This document shows, in pieces, positions 8,790 to 17,658 of a stretch of 64,000 nt of DNA; position 1 is the stretch's first letter, and each line of letters starts with the position of its first letter. The stretch is taken from NCBI RefSeq assembly GCF_007859765.1, contig NZ_SIHJ01000001.1, positions 4,071,156-4,135,155 on the forward strand, in the 5' to 3' direction. The position numbers and the translations under genes are program-made. Source of the stretch: Posidoniimonas corsicana. GTDB lineage: Bacteria; Planctomycetota; Planctomycetia; Pirellulales; Lacipirellulaceae. The notes beneath the pieces were generated by a model that ran no database searches, was not told where the DNA came from, and saw only the letters and a list, made by a program, of their open reading frames with translations.

Positions 8790-9635
8790 ATGACCGAGCC
8801 CAAGGACACCGCCGAACGCCGGCTGCTGCCGCCCGGCCCCGCCGAGTGGCAGCGGCGCTGGTACGAGGTGATCTTCGAGTCGGACACGCCGGCCGGCAAG
8901 GCGTTCGACGTGGCGCTGTTGGTCGCGATCGTGGTCAGCATCCTGGTGGTGATGCTCGAGAGCGTCGAGCCGCTGGCCGCCAAGTACGGGCGGGCGTTCG
9001 ACATCATCGAGTGGGTGATCACGCTGCTGTTCACGCTCGAGTTCCTCGCGCGGATGGCGTGCGTGGCGCAGCCGACGCGGTACGTGTTCAGCTTCTTCGG
9101 GGTGGTGGACCTGGTGTCGCTGCTGCCGACCTACCTCAGCCTGTTTGTGGTGGGCGCCGACTCGCTGCTGGTGATCCGCACGCTGCGGCTGCTGCGGGTG
9201 TTCCGGGTGCTGAAGCTGGCGCGGCACGTCAGCGAGTCGCGGACGCTGCTCGCCGCGCTGCGGCAGACCTGGCCGAAGATCACGGTGTTCCTGCTGGTGA
9301 TCTTCTGCGCGATACTGATCTCGGGCACGGTGATGTACCTGATCGAACGCGACCAGGACAGCGGCTTCGAGAACATCCCGATCAGCGTGTACTGGGCGAT
9401 CGTCACGATGACCACCGTCGGCTACGGCGACATCGCCCCCCGCACCGACGCCGGGCGGTTTGTGGCGGCGCTGATTATGCTGTTCGGGTACGCGGTGATC
9501 ATCGTGCCCACCGGCATCTTCAGCGCGGAGGTGCTGACCAGCAACCGCGGCCGCCGCAAGGCGTGCGGCGCCTGCGGCGCGGACGAGCTGTCACCCCACG
9601 CCAACTTCTGCGAGCACTGCGGCGAGCGGGTGTAG
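8790..9635 (+). CDS. Voltage-gated-type potassium channel with C-terminal zinc ribbon
   Basis: 281 residues. Six transmembrane segments are visible from about residue 33 to 245. The S4-like helix carries regularly spaced arginines (IRTLRLLRVFRVLKLARH), and the pore loop has the K+ filter TMTTVGYGD. After S6 the cytoplasmic tail ends with two CxxC pairs (CGACGADELS and CEHCGE), a treble-clef or zinc-ribbon-like end. The ATG at 8790 gives a normal length; an upstream in-frame GTG would add an untypical tail. A 28-residue fragment of a related gene lies at 10690-10800. Confidence 0.9.
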   Translation: MTEPKDTAERRLLPPGPAEWQRRWYEVIFESDTPAGKAFDVALLVAIVVSILVVMLESVEPLAAKYGRAFDIIEWVITLLFTLEFLARMACVAQPTRYVFSFFGVVDLVSLLPTYLSLFVVGADSLLVIRTLRLLRVFRVLKLARHVSESRTLLAALRQTWPKITVFLLVIFCAILISGTVMYLIERDQDSGFENIPISVYWAIVTMTTVGYGDIAPRTDAGRFVAALIMLFGYAVIIVPTGIFSAEVLTSNRGRRKACGACGADELSPHANFCEHCGERV

Positions 9636-9781
9636 CGGCTGAGCGGAAGACTCTGACACCCGTGCGAGACCGCCCCACGCCGGCCGGTTTAGGCGCAACA
9701 ACTTTGACAGCGGTGAGGCGCACAGCCTAACATGAGAGCTACGACTTAGCGCAACCCAGACCTGCCTCCGAGGCGAACTAC

Positions 9782-10687
9782 ATGACGTCACTTCTGAGGG
9801 GTCCGGTCCTCCTCCTACTAACTCTGCTCAGTTTGGCTTTCGACAGCCACGCACGCGAGTTCCAGAACCTGGACTTCGAAGGCACGACGTTTGATTTTGA
9901 ATTGCTCCGCGACACCCATCCGTACCACATCGAAGCCACCCACGACATCAACACGATGATCCCGGGGTGGTCGCTTCGATCAGAGAATGAGGACGGCTCC
10001 GTCTTTAGCGTGTTTGACCCTGATGTTCACTACTACAACTTCGTCGTGGGCGATCTTGGCGAAGGATGGCAGACCCTGCTGGCAAGCACCAATCCGAATC
10101 GGTCGCCCGGTTGGGCCGACTCAGACCGCTACCAGGGTGAACACTTCCTTTACCTTCAGAACGGAAGCCGGTCCGAGCCTAGCAACGTTGGCGTAGAAAC
10201 TTTCTTCCTGAAGAACGTCGCGTTTCAGACGGGCGTCATCCCCGCCGACGCAAAGACGGTGCTTATCCAGTCCGACAGCGTCGACTTCGCCTACGAACAG
10301 GTGGAGGTGACGCCAGAGATCCCCGACGGAATACTCACCATCACCGTGCCAAGGTTTCAAGTGCTGTTCAACGGCTTCGCAGCCGACGTCCGTCAAGTGA
10401 GCCTGGCCAACTACCCCGACGTTTATGACCCGCAACCAGGCACCCCCGCCCCATCGCAGCAGGCCCAATACTGGGCGGCGAACATCGAATCCATAGCCGG
10501 ACTCGAACGAGAACTAGCGGTCCAGCCGTCCCAGTTTGTACGCTACCTCGACTCCGACTTTATCTCGTTCGACAACATCCTGTTCTCGACGACGCCCACG
10601 GCCGGGCGGCCGGTTCGGGCACCAGAGCCATTGGCGGCGTTCCTGGCCGTAGCAGTCCTGCCCGCAACCGCTTCAAGGCGGCGCTGA
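9782..10687 (+). CDS. Secreted protein with PEP-CTERM-like sorting end
   Basis: 301 residues. A clear signal peptide (LLLLTLLSLAFDSHA) is followed by the common PEP-CTERM protein opening FQNLDFEGTTF. The C-terminus has APEP, a short hydrophobic stretch and an RRR end, i.e. a PEP-CTERM/exosortase signal, somewhat weak in the hydrophobic part. The middle is beta-rich without a domain I recognise. It is likely exported and processed at the envelope. The stop lies only two bases before the channel remnant. Confidence 0.75.
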   Translation: MTSLLRGPVLLLLTLLSLAFDSHAREFQNLDFEGTTFDFELLRDTHPYHIEATHDINTMIPGWSLRSENEDGSVFSVFDPDVHYYNFVVGDLGEGWQTLLASTNPNRSPGWADSDRYQGEHFLYLQNGSRSEPSNVGVETFFLKNVAFQTGVIPADAKTVLIQSDSVDFAYEQVEVTPEIPDGILTITVPRFQVLFNGFAADVRQVSLANYPDVYDPQPGTPAPSQQAQYWAANIESIAGLERELAVQPSQFVRYLDSDFISFDNILFSTTPTAGRPVRAPEPLAAFLAVAVLPATASRRR

Positions 10688-10689
10688 CC

Positions 10690-10800
10690 ATGCAATTGGG
10701 CTATGCATTTATTGCAGCCCCCACCGCTATCTTCAGCGCGGAGGCGCTTACCAGCAATCGCGGCCGCCGCAAGGCGTGCGGATGGAACCGTGCCGCTTGA
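10690..10800 (+). pseudogene. Remnant of an ion-channel gene (C-terminal fragment)
   Basis: A 36-codon frame includes GYAFIAAPTAIFSAEALTSN and RGRRKACG, which match the end of S6 and the start of the tail of the channel at 8790-9635 (GYAVIIVPTGIFSAEVLTSN, RGRRKACG). It then diverges to WNRAA and stops before any zinc ribbon. Base changes include several silent ones, so this is not a recent exact copy but the relic of a paralogue or of an old duplication. It probably has no function. Confidence 0.75.
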
Positions 10801-10866
10801 TCCGCGGCGCCCGTAAACGCGTTCGGGACACCACGTGCGTTGGGCTGTTCGACCAACGCCGGACCG

Positions 10867-11631
10867 CTACCTGGCACTCAGGCCCACCGGTTCAAGCGGA
10901 CCAAAGGACTCCTCCCACCAGCCGGCAACGATTGCTACCCCCTGGGGCCGACCATCCTGCAGAGTCACGTAGAACTTTCCGCCGTCACGATCCCACACCG
11001 CAAGCCGACGACCCACCGCCCACTCAGGGAACCCTCGTTCCCCCGCCCGCCGACTGAGTGCGGGCGGGCCGAGTTCGCGGGCGAGCTGGTCTACCGCCGA
11101 TTCGAAGTTGCTCTCCAGCACTCTTTCATAGTCCGTCGACACCTTTAGCGATCCCTTAATGATGGACGGCGTCGGTCGCTTCCTAGCCAGCGCGGCGCGC
11201 GCGGTTTCCAGCGAATCGTCTGGCAGTTCAAAGGCGATCCTTCGTAGCTGCCCAAGGAGTTGCTCGAGTTCACGGTGTACGATCCGCGTGTTCGACACTA
11301 ACAGGGCGCCGTTGGCTGGGAAGGGCCGCACCTCTCCCTCGCCGCCGTTGTCAGCCCATGTTCCACTGCCAACGGTTGAAGTTACCAGGCCGATTAGCTC
11401 GTCGAACGCCGCGGCGTCAAGCGTCGACTCCGCTTGGGCGTCGATCGGCGTCACCAGATCACGAACGTAGTATGTCTTCACCAAGATAGTGGCGTCGTCT
11501 ACATCCTGGTCCTTCTGGCTCCCGCCCCAGCGGTAGCCGGACAGGTAGCCGGCAACGCAGCTCATCAACAGCAGAAGGGAGAATAAGCTGAAGCGGAAGA
11601 GTCGGGCTCTGAGCAATCGGTTCCTACTCAA
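10867..11631 (-). CDS. Membrane-anchored protein with secretin-N-like domain
   Basis: 254 residues. One N-terminal hydrophobic anchor (about residues 12-28) follows a basic start. The next stretch (TYYVRDLVTP, AAFDELIGLVTSTVGSGTWA, and later NGALLVSNTRIVHRELEQLL) is a planctomycete repeat related to the short N-domains of secretins: a VRDLV strand, a helix, W, and an NxLLVSNT strand. The C-terminal third is unassigned. It is probably exposed to the periplasm. It follows the NPYASP protein by 33 bases and may be its operon partner. Confidence 0.6.
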   Translation of the reverse strand: MSRNRLLRARLFRFSLFSLLLLMSCVAGYLSGYRWGGSQKDQDVDDATILVKTYYVRDLVTPIDAQAESTLDAAAFDELIGLVTSTVGSGTWADNGGEGEVRPFPANGALLVSNTRIVHRELEQLLGQLRRIAFELPDDSLETARAALARKRPTPSIIKGSLKVSTDYERVLESNFESAVDQLARELGPPALSRRAGERGFPEWAVGRRLAVWDRDGGKFYVTLQDGRPQGVAIVAGWWEESFGPLEPVGLSAR

Positions 11632-11664
11632 TGAAGCTCCCGTTCGTCGAACTGGCGGGCGACG

Positions 11665-12234
11665 CTAGAGGAGGGCGCCGTCCCAGCCCGGCAATGCCTG
11701 CAAGAACTCTCGACCGCACCCTCGCACCTCGGCGTGCCGATCCGTGATGCACCCAGCGGAGACCACGGGCGTGGTGATTATCGCTGCCACGATGGTCGGT
11801 ACGAACAGCACGACGCTCGCAATCGCCAGCAGACCACTCTCTAGCACGGCGGCCGCCACGAGCCCAGCTACAGCGCTAACGCCTAGAACTGTGCAAACAA
11901 CTTGCCACCACCGTCGGCGGCTGCGGTGTTCGGGACACAGGCCAACAAGAACGGTCGCCTTCCTTCGAACCGCCATAGCGACGACCAGGTAGATCAGAAT
12001 GTTCAAGAGCAGCAGGAGGTAGATCATCGGCGAATGCCACGCGAGGTCGCGACGCAGCTTGTACCCAAGAGCCGGCTCATTGCACTTCACGCAGCGATCA
12101 GGGAACTGAGCGCCGAACGGGACGATAAGGTGCTTAGAATCGACCGCCAGCCGGCGATCATCGGACTCCACGGCCGAGGCAGGTTGCCGCTCCTCAGCCT
12201 GCGGCGACGCGTACGGATTCGTTGGGTCAATCAT
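11665..12234 (-). CDS. Hypothetical membrane protein with NPYASP start and CxxC motif
   Basis: 189 residues. It begins MIDPTNPYASP, a start frequent in planctomycete membrane proteins. A CVKCNEP motif at about residues 48-54 could bind metal. Two hydrophobic pairs follow: about residues 71-87 and about 112-160. The C-terminal end is polar with two more cysteines. Function unknown; likely a cytoplasmic-membrane protein co-transcribed with the gene at 10867-11631. Confidence 0.6.
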   Translation of the reverse strand: MIDPTNPYASPQAEERQPASAVESDDRRLAVDSKHLIVPFGAQFPDRCVKCNEPALGYKLRRDLAWHSPMIYLLLLLNILIYLVVAMAVRRKATVLVGLCPEHRSRRRWWQVVCTVLGVSAVAGLVAAAVLESGLLAIASVVLFVPTIVAAIITTPVVSAGCITDRHAEVRGCGREFLQALPGWDGALL

Positions 12235-12338
12235 GCGGCCGTCATCGCGGTTGGCGGGTCAACGCACAGACTCTAACCCGGGACCGCTACGGCGCCAACC
12301 CGCATCACGTCAATCACCCGTGCGTGGAGGCTGAGCGC

Positions 12339-14276
12339 CTACCCTAGCAGCCCGCGGCCTTCCAGCAGCTCGACAACCTTCGCCGCGCACTCCTCAATGG
12401 ACGATTCGTGCAACGGCAGCACCACGTCGGGGTTTTGGGGGGCCTCGTACTCGGCGGTGACGCCGGGGAAGTCGGCGATCTCGCCGGCGTCGGCCTTGGC
12501 GTACACGCCCTGCTCGTCCTGCTCGCGGCACCACTCGACCGGGGCTGAGCAGTGGGCCACCAGGAACCGGCCCTCGCCGATCGACTCGGCCGCCTTCTGA
12601 CGGACCGCCTCGTGCGGGGCGACGAACGCCGCGATGGTGATCAGGCCGGCATTGTTGAGCGTCTTGGCGACCTCGCTAGCGCGGCGGAGGTTTTCGCTGC
12701 GGTCCTCGGCGGTGAAGCCCAGGTCGCGGCTCAGGCCGCGGCGCATGTTCTGCCCGTCGATCACCGCAACCGCCCTGCCCTGGTCGAACAGCAGCCGCTC
12801 CACCGCGTTGGCGATGGGCGTCTTGCCGCTGGCCGGCAGGCCGGTCAGCAGCACGGTCACCGCCCGCTGGCCGTAGCGGGCCGCCCGCTCGTCGGGCGTG
12901 ACGGCGCTGATGCGGGCCTGGAGGCCCTCGGCGGCCTCCTTGTCCCACGAGTCGCTGGGCTCGTCGGCCTTGCGGTCGAGGATCATGCCGGCGCCCACGG
13001 TGACGTTGGTCACCTGGTCGATGATGATGAACGCGCCGGTGCCCTTGTTCCGCTTGTAGCTGTCCAGCGCGATGGGCGCGTTGAGCTGCAGCTCGGCGCG
13101 GCCGATCTCGTTGAGCGCCAGGGTGGGCGTGGGGCTGCGGTGCAGCGTATTGACGTCGATCTTGTAGCGGAGCGTGCTGATGCGGCCCGGCGTGACCTTG
13201 GCGCCGTGCTTGATGAAGTATTCCTTGCCGGGCGTCATGGCGGATTCGTCCATCCAGACCAGCGTGGCGTCGAACTTGTCGGCCACGGTCGGCACGTTCT
13301 CCGGCCGCACGATCATGTCGCCGCGGCTGATGTCCACCTCGTCCTCGGTGGTGAGCGTGATGGCCAGCGGCGCGAACGCCTCCTGGAGTTCGCCGTCGTA
13401 GGTGACGATCGACTTGACGCGGGTCCGCTTCTTGGAGGGCAGCGCGATGATCTCATCGCCCTTCTTCACGCGGCCCGACGCGATGGTGCCGCAGAAGCCG
13501 CGGAAGTCGAGATTCGGGCGGTTCACGTACTGCACTGGCAGCCGGAAGTCGATCAGGTTCCGGTCCGACGCGATGTGCACGTTCTCCAGGTGGTGCATGA
13601 GGGTCGAGCCCTCGTACCACGGCGTGTTGGCGCTGCGTTCGATCAGGTTGTCACCCTTGAGCGCGCTGATCGGGATGAAGTGCTGGTCCGGCATGTCCAG
13701 GCGGGTGGCAAACTCGCGGTAGTCGCGTTTAATCTCCTCGAACCGCTCCTCCGACCAGCCGACCAGGTCCATCTTGTTCACCGCGATCAGCACGTGCTTG
13801 ATGCCGAGGAGCGACACGATGAACGAGTGCCGCTTGGTCTGCGTCATCACGCCGTGGTCGGGCCGCGCGTCGACCAGGATGATCGCCAGGTCGCACGTGC
13901 TGGCGCCGGTGGCCATGTTGCGGGTGTACTGCTCGTGGCCCGGGCAGTCAGCGATGATGAACTTGCGTTTGGCGGTGGAGAAGTACCGGTACGCCACGTC
14001 GATCGTGATGCCCTGCTCCCGCTCGGCCTTAAGCCCGTCGGTCAGCAGCGCGGGGTCGAACTCACCGCCGGTGGTGCCGTGGGTGGCGCTGGCCTGCTCG
14101 ATCGCGGCGAGCTGGTCCTCGTAGATCATCTTCGACTCGTAGAGCAGCTTGCCGATGAGCGTGCTCTTGCCGTCGTCCACGGAGCCGCAGGTCAGGAACC
14201 GGAGGAGCTCCTTGTTCTCGTGCTGCTCGAGGTACGCGTCGATGTCGGTGGCGATCAGGTCTGACTGATGACTCAT
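12339..14276 (-). CDS. cysNC: Bifunctional sulfate adenylyltransferase subunit 1 / adenylylsulfate kinase
   Basis: 645 residues. The N-terminal GTPase domain has G1 [11 protein letters not shown]3 DCPGHEQY and G4 NKMD, followed by EF-Tu-like beta domains: CysN, which drives ATP sulfurylase with CysD to make APS. The C-terminal about 190 residues are an APS kinase domain (CysC), making PAPS, with P-loop GLPASGKT and [16 protein letters not shown]. The usual kinase motif is DGDxxR or DGExxR; here it is DGQ, so kinase activity should not be taken for granted. The ATG at 14276 is preferred to a start ten codons earlier because MSHQSDLI matches family starts. It lies 262 bases downstream of cysD. 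Confidence 0.95.
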   Translation of the reverse strand: MSHQSDLIATDIDAYLEQHENKELLRFLTCGSVDDGKSTLIGKLLYESKMIYEDQLAAIEQASATHGTTGGEFDPALLTDGLKAEREQGITIDVAYRYFSTAKRKFIIADCPGHEQYTRNMATGASTCDLAIILVDARPDHGVMTQTKRHSFIVSLLGIKHVLIAVNKMDLVGWSEERFEEIKRDYREFATRLDMPDQHFIPISALKGDNLIERSANTPWYEGSTLMHHLENVHIASDRNLIDFRLPVQYVNRPNLDFRGFCGTIASGRVKKGDEIIALPSKKRTRVKSIVTYDGELQEAFAPLAITLTTEDEVDISRGDMIVRPENVPTVADKFDATLVWMDESAMTPGKEYFIKHGAKVTPGRISTLRYKIDVNTLHRSPTPTLALNEIGRAELQLNAPIALDSYKRNKGTGAFIIIDQVTNVTVGAGMILDRKADEPSDSWDKEAAEGLQARISAVTPDERAARYGQRAVTVLLTGLPASGKTPIANAVERLLFDQGRAVAVIDGQNMRRGLSRDLGFTAEDRSENLRRASEVAKTLNNAGLITIAAFVAPHEAVRQKAAESIGEGRFLVAHCSAPVEWCREQDEQGVYAKADAGEIADFPGVTAEYEAPQNPDVVLPLHESSIEECAAKVVELLEGRGLLG

Positions 14277-14282
14277 GGGGTT

Positions 14283-14420
14283 CACCACAGAGGGCACAGA
14301 GCACACGGAGGGGAAGGGGACGCGGTGGAGGGGTGATCCGCGAGAATCACTTCCAAGCCGCGTTCATTCGCTTCGCCTCACGACAACCGTCTCTGTGGCC
14401 TCTGTGTTCTCTGTGGTTAA
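14283..14420. repeat. CACAGAG-type inverted repeat between cysD and cysNC
   Basis: The left arm (14283-14311) holds CACCACAGAGGGCACAGAG; the right arm (14389-14420) reads, on the other strand, TTAACCACAGAGAACACAGA followed by GGCCACAGAG. Arms of about 30 bases enclose about 77 bases. The structure is like a REP or MITE-type palindrome. No T run follows the stem. Confidence 0.7.
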
Positions 14421-14538
14421 TCCGAACTTAGACAGTGGGGTGCATGGAATGCACCAATGTTTTTGCACGCCTGACTGGCCGACACGGTGAAGCACTCTGT
14501 TCATGTGCTTGTGAGACGGTGCACGGCTTCCGCCTGAA

Positions 14539-15450
14539 TCAGAAGTACCCTTCTTTTTTCTTCTCTTCCATCGAGCCCGCCTGATCGTGGTCGATGACGC
14601 GGCCCTGGCGTTCGCTGGTGGTGGTGAGCAGCATCTCCTGGATGATCTCCGGCAGCGTGGTCGCGGTGCTCTCGACAGCGCCCGTCAGCGGGTAGCAGCC
14701 GAGCGTGCGGAAGCGGACCATCTTCTCTTCAACCACATCGCCCTCTTCGATCGGCATGCGGTCGTCGTTGACGAATATCAGGGTGCCGTCCTTGTTGACC
14801 ACCGGCCGCTTCTTAGCGAAGTAGAGCTCCGGGATTGGGATCTGCTCCAGGTGGATGTACTGCCACACATCCAGCTCGGTCCAATTGGACAGCGGGAACA
14901 CCCGGATGCTCTCGCCCTTCTTCACGCGGCCGTTGTACAGGTTCCACAGCTCCGGGCGTTGGTTCTTGGGGTCCCAGGCGTGGTTCTTGTCGCGGAAGCT
15001 GTAGACGCGCTCCTTAGCGCGCGACTTCTCCTCGTCGCGGCGGGCGCCGCCGAACGCGGCGTCGAACTTGTGCTTGTCGAGCGCCTGCTTCAGGGCGACC
15101 GTCTTCATGATGCGGGTGTGCACGTCCGAACCGTGGGTGAACGGGCCGACGCCGTCCTTCACGCCTTGCTCGTTGATGTGGACGATCAGATCCCAGCCCA
15201 ACTGGTTGCGGACGTAGTTGTCCCGGTACTCGATCATCTCCTTGAACTTCCACGTCGTGTCGACGTGCATCAGCGGGAACGGCGGCTTGCCGGGCGCAAA
15301 CGCCTTCTCCGCTAGGCGGACCATGCAGGCGGAGTCCTTGCCCACCGAGTACAGCATCACCGGGTTGTCGAACTCGGCGGCCACCTCGCGGATGATGTGG
15401 ATGCTCTCGGCTTCGAGCTGCTTGAGGTGCGTGAGGTTGTAGGACGACAT
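14539..15450 (-). CDS. cysD: Sulfate adenylyltransferase subunit 2
   Basis: 303 residues, full length. The N-type ATP pyrophosphatase loop is visible ([17 protein letters not shown]), as are the family motifs [16 protein letters not shown] and [14 protein letters not shown]. The protein adenylates sulfate to APS using ATP, with CysN-mediated GTP hydrolysis. It is upstream of cysNC on the same strand, the normal order, though separated by an unusual 262-base gap holding a palindromic repeat. The supplied sulfur could serve assimilation or sulfation of polysaccharides. Confidence 0.96.
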   Translation of the reverse strand: MSSYNLTHLKQLEAESIHIIREVAAEFDNPVMLYSVGKDSACMVRLAEKAFAPGKPPFPLMHVDTTWKFKEMIEYRDNYVRNQLGWDLIVHINEQGVKDGVGPFTHGSDVHTRIMKTVALKQALDKHKFDAAFGGARRDEEKSRAKERVYSFRDKNHAWDPKNQRPELWNLYNGRVKKGESIRVFPLSNWTELDVWQYIHLEQIPIPELYFAKKRPVVNKDGTLIFVNDDRMPIEEGDVVEEKMVRFRTLGCYPLTGAVESTATTLPEIIQEMLLTTTSERQGRVIDHDQAGSMEEKKKEGYF

Positions 15451-15553
15451 GCGGGCCGGCGGATTGAGAGACGTGAACGGGGGTAAGCGGCGCCTGCGAG
15501 CGGTCAGCCGCGATCGTCAAACCCTCTATCATGGTTGGGTTTGCGGCGGGCGT

Positions 15554-15925
15554 CTAGCCGGATCCGGCTTGATCGGCGGCCTGATTTTGCCGCACGATGA
15601 GCCAGATCGAGCCCACCAGGCCCAGCCCGACTCCCAGCATCTGCAGCACCATCCCCACTACGACCGCCGGCCCCCGGGCCTGGTTCAGTTCTTCCTGCAG
15701 CTCGCTGTACCGCTGCTCCACCGCCACCCGCCGCGGGTCGTCCCGCGGGATGTCCTGCCGGCCGACCAGGTCCATCAGCTCATCGTAGACCTGCTGGTAC
15801 TCGGCCACCTTCTCCGGCGTCCAGACCGCATTGGGGTTGGGGGTCTGCTGCAGGATGATCGACCCCACAATCACCGCAAGTCCGGAGGCGATGCAGGCGA
15901 TAGGGGCCAGGTAGGAGCGTCGCAT
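15554..15925 (-). CDS. Small two-pass membrane protein (paralogue of next gene)
   Basis: 123 residues. The ATG at 15925 (MRRSYLAP) puts a hydrophobic helix at the N-terminus (about residues 8-26) and another near the C-terminus (about 92-114), with a polar, probably helical segment between them (KVAEYQQVYDELMDL). The protein at 15963-16325 has the same layout and the matching string EEYQQAYA, so the two arose by tandem duplication. Family not recognised; function unknown. Confidence 0.6.
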   Translation of the reverse strand: MRRSYLAPIACIASGLAVIVGSIILQQTPNPNAVWTPEKVAEYQQVYDELMDLVGRQDIPRDDPRRVAVEQRYSELQEELNQARGPAVVVGMVLQMLGVGLGLVGSIWLIVRQNQAADQAGSG

Positions 15926-15962
15926 AACGGGGCGGCGAAGAGGGATTCGGGGGGCGGAGCGG

Positions 15963-16325
15963 TTAGCCGGCCGAGTCCGACGCCCGCAGCAGCCAGGCGC
16001 CCGCGGCCGCCAGCGAAACACCGCCGACGGCGATGATCTTACCCCAAACGCCGCGGGCCTGCCGGGCGGTGGCGAGCTGCTGCTGCTTGGCCTGGAAGTT
16101 GGCGCGGGTCTCGTCCAGGCTCAATCCGCCCTCGGACGCGCCGTGGATCGAGGCCTCGTGGGCAGCCGCGTACGCCTGCTGGTACTCCTCGGCCTGCTGC
16201 TCGGACCAGAATGCCGAGTCAGGGACGATGCTCTTCCAGAATAGGCCCACCACTACCGCCGCGATGCCGATCGCTAGCATTGTGTAGGGCAGGAGGGGCC
16301 GGCGGCGGGGCGCGGTATCAGGCAT
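15963..16325 (-). CDS. Small two-pass membrane protein (paralogue of previous gene)
   Basis: 120 residues with the ATG at 16325 (MPDTAPRRRP). Helices lie at about residues 14-31 and 94-113; the middle has AEEYQQAYAAAHEAS. It lies 37 bases upstream of its paralogue and just downstream of the DUF1559 gene, all on the minus strand, so the three may be one transcript. Function unknown. Confidence 0.6.
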   Translation of the reverse strand: MPDTAPRRRPLLPYTMLAIGIAAVVVGLFWKSIVPDSAFWSEQQAEEYQQAYAAAHEASIHGASEGGLSLDETRANFQAKQQQLATARQARGVWGKIIAVGGVSLAAAGAWLLRASDSAG

Positions 16326-16351
16326 AAGAGGGGGAATGGCCCGCTGGGGCG

Positions 16352-17395
16352 CTAGTCGCGGACGACGATCACGGCGCCGTCCGCCACCGAGATCATGTAG
16401 TGCATTGCGAGTTCGTCGATGTTGTTCGGCAGGAACTCGACATGGCCGTCCAGGAACGCCGCGTTCACGCCGCCCGGATGCTGGCTCCGCGGCGCAGCCG
16501 AGATGTACCCGTAGAATTGGTCGTTGCAGGGCATCCCCTCGAGCTGCGCGAGCCCAGGTTCGGGGCACTCGTACAGCACGTCGGGCTGCGGTCCGTTGGG
16601 GTACTGGGTCAGCCCGAGCGAGTTGGTGTTGGGGGTGTAGTCAACCGACAGGCTGGTGGCCTGCTTGGTATTGGGATTGCCGTAATACTGCGGGTGCAGG
16701 TCCATCGCCAGCAGCGATGCTCCCGCCCAGCCCAGCATCCACGCCCCGCGTTGGTCGGCCGGGTCGTCGCGGGTGCGGATCTCGGCCTGCATCAGCGTGG
16801 CGCTCGTGCCGTCGAGCACCTTGCGGAGCCGCATGCCGTAGACGGCGATCGGCCCGGAGCGGAAATAGCTGTCAGCGTGGAAGGGGTTGGAGTAGGCCGC
16901 ATAATTGGCCTTGCCAAAGGCGGCGCCATGTCGCGCGCCGCCGAAGCCGGACGGGGTTTCGAACAGGCGCCCCTGCCCGGCGTCGCTGGGACAGAGCAGG
17001 CCGGGCGGCTGCGCGGCGAGTGTGTCTGCGTCGGATAGCGCCACGTGCCGGTTGAGGTTCAGCTTGTCGTGAAGCGGGCCCTCTTCAAGGTACGGCAGCA
17101 GGTCGCACAACCAACTGTGGTTGGACCCCGATTTGAGATCTACCCGCCAGTCGCTGTACGAGTAATAGACCGCCTCCTCGGGCGCGGCGTAGTGCCCCGC
17201 GCTGGGGAGTATCTTGTTCGAGTCCTCGTAGTTGAGGGTCGAGAGCGCGAGCTGCTTCAGGTTGTTAACGCACTGCACCCGCCGCGCCGACTCGCGGGCG
17301 GCCTGCACCGCTGGCAGCAGCAGCGAGATCAGCACTCCGATGATGGCGATCACCACCAGCAGTTCGACTAGGGTGAAGGCGGTGCGGTGTCGCAT
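16352..17395 (-). CDS. DUF1559 domain prepilin-like protein
   Basis: 347 residues. The N-terminal signal is FTLVELLVVIAIIGVLI with Glu at +5, followed by PAVQAARESARR and CVNNLKQL. The C-terminal H-x9-DG element is HPGGVNAAFLDGHVEF. The middle lacks the acidic insert of the protein at 671-1696 and has the usual length. Such proteins are expected to be exported by a pilus-like system. It heads a minus-strand group with two small membrane proteins. Confidence 0.93.
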   Translation of the reverse strand: MRHRTAFTLVELLVVIAIIGVLISLLLPAVQAARESARRVQCVNNLKQLALSTLNYEDSNKILPSAGHYAAPEEAVYYSYSDWRVDLKSGSNHSWLCDLLPYLEEGPLHDKLNLNRHVALSDADTLAAQPPGLLCPSDAGQGRLFETPSGFGGARHGAAFGKANYAAYSNPFHADSYFRSGPIAVYGMRLRKVLDGTSATLMQAEIRTRDDPADQRGAWMLGWAGASLLAMDLHPQYYGNPNTKQATSLSVDYTPNTNSLGLTQYPNGPQPDVLYECPEPGLAQLEGMPCNDQFYGYISAAPRSQHPGGVNAAFLDGHVEFLPNNIDELAMHYMISVADGAVIVVRD

Positions 17396-17658
17396 CGACG
17401 GCAGGACGAGTCGGGGGCGGTGACTGGGTTAAGTGCTGCTGGGTACGCACAGACCATGGCCCCCTCGTCGGAGGGGGAATTGGCCGGTCTCGGCGTGCCC
17501 TTAACTCTTTGTACCCCAATTGTAAGCGGCGTCTGTGGTTATTCCCACCATTCGGGCAACGGCTGCCCGACCGCTGGGCCCAGCCCCCTGACGACCCTCC
17601 GGCACAACTGTTAAGCTCTACCCCTCTAAACACTTGTACCGCCGCAGGAAACTTGACT

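Noticed and set aside
12552-14264. Long plus-strand open frame opposite cysNC
   Set aside because: Antisense shadow of a clearly conserved gene.
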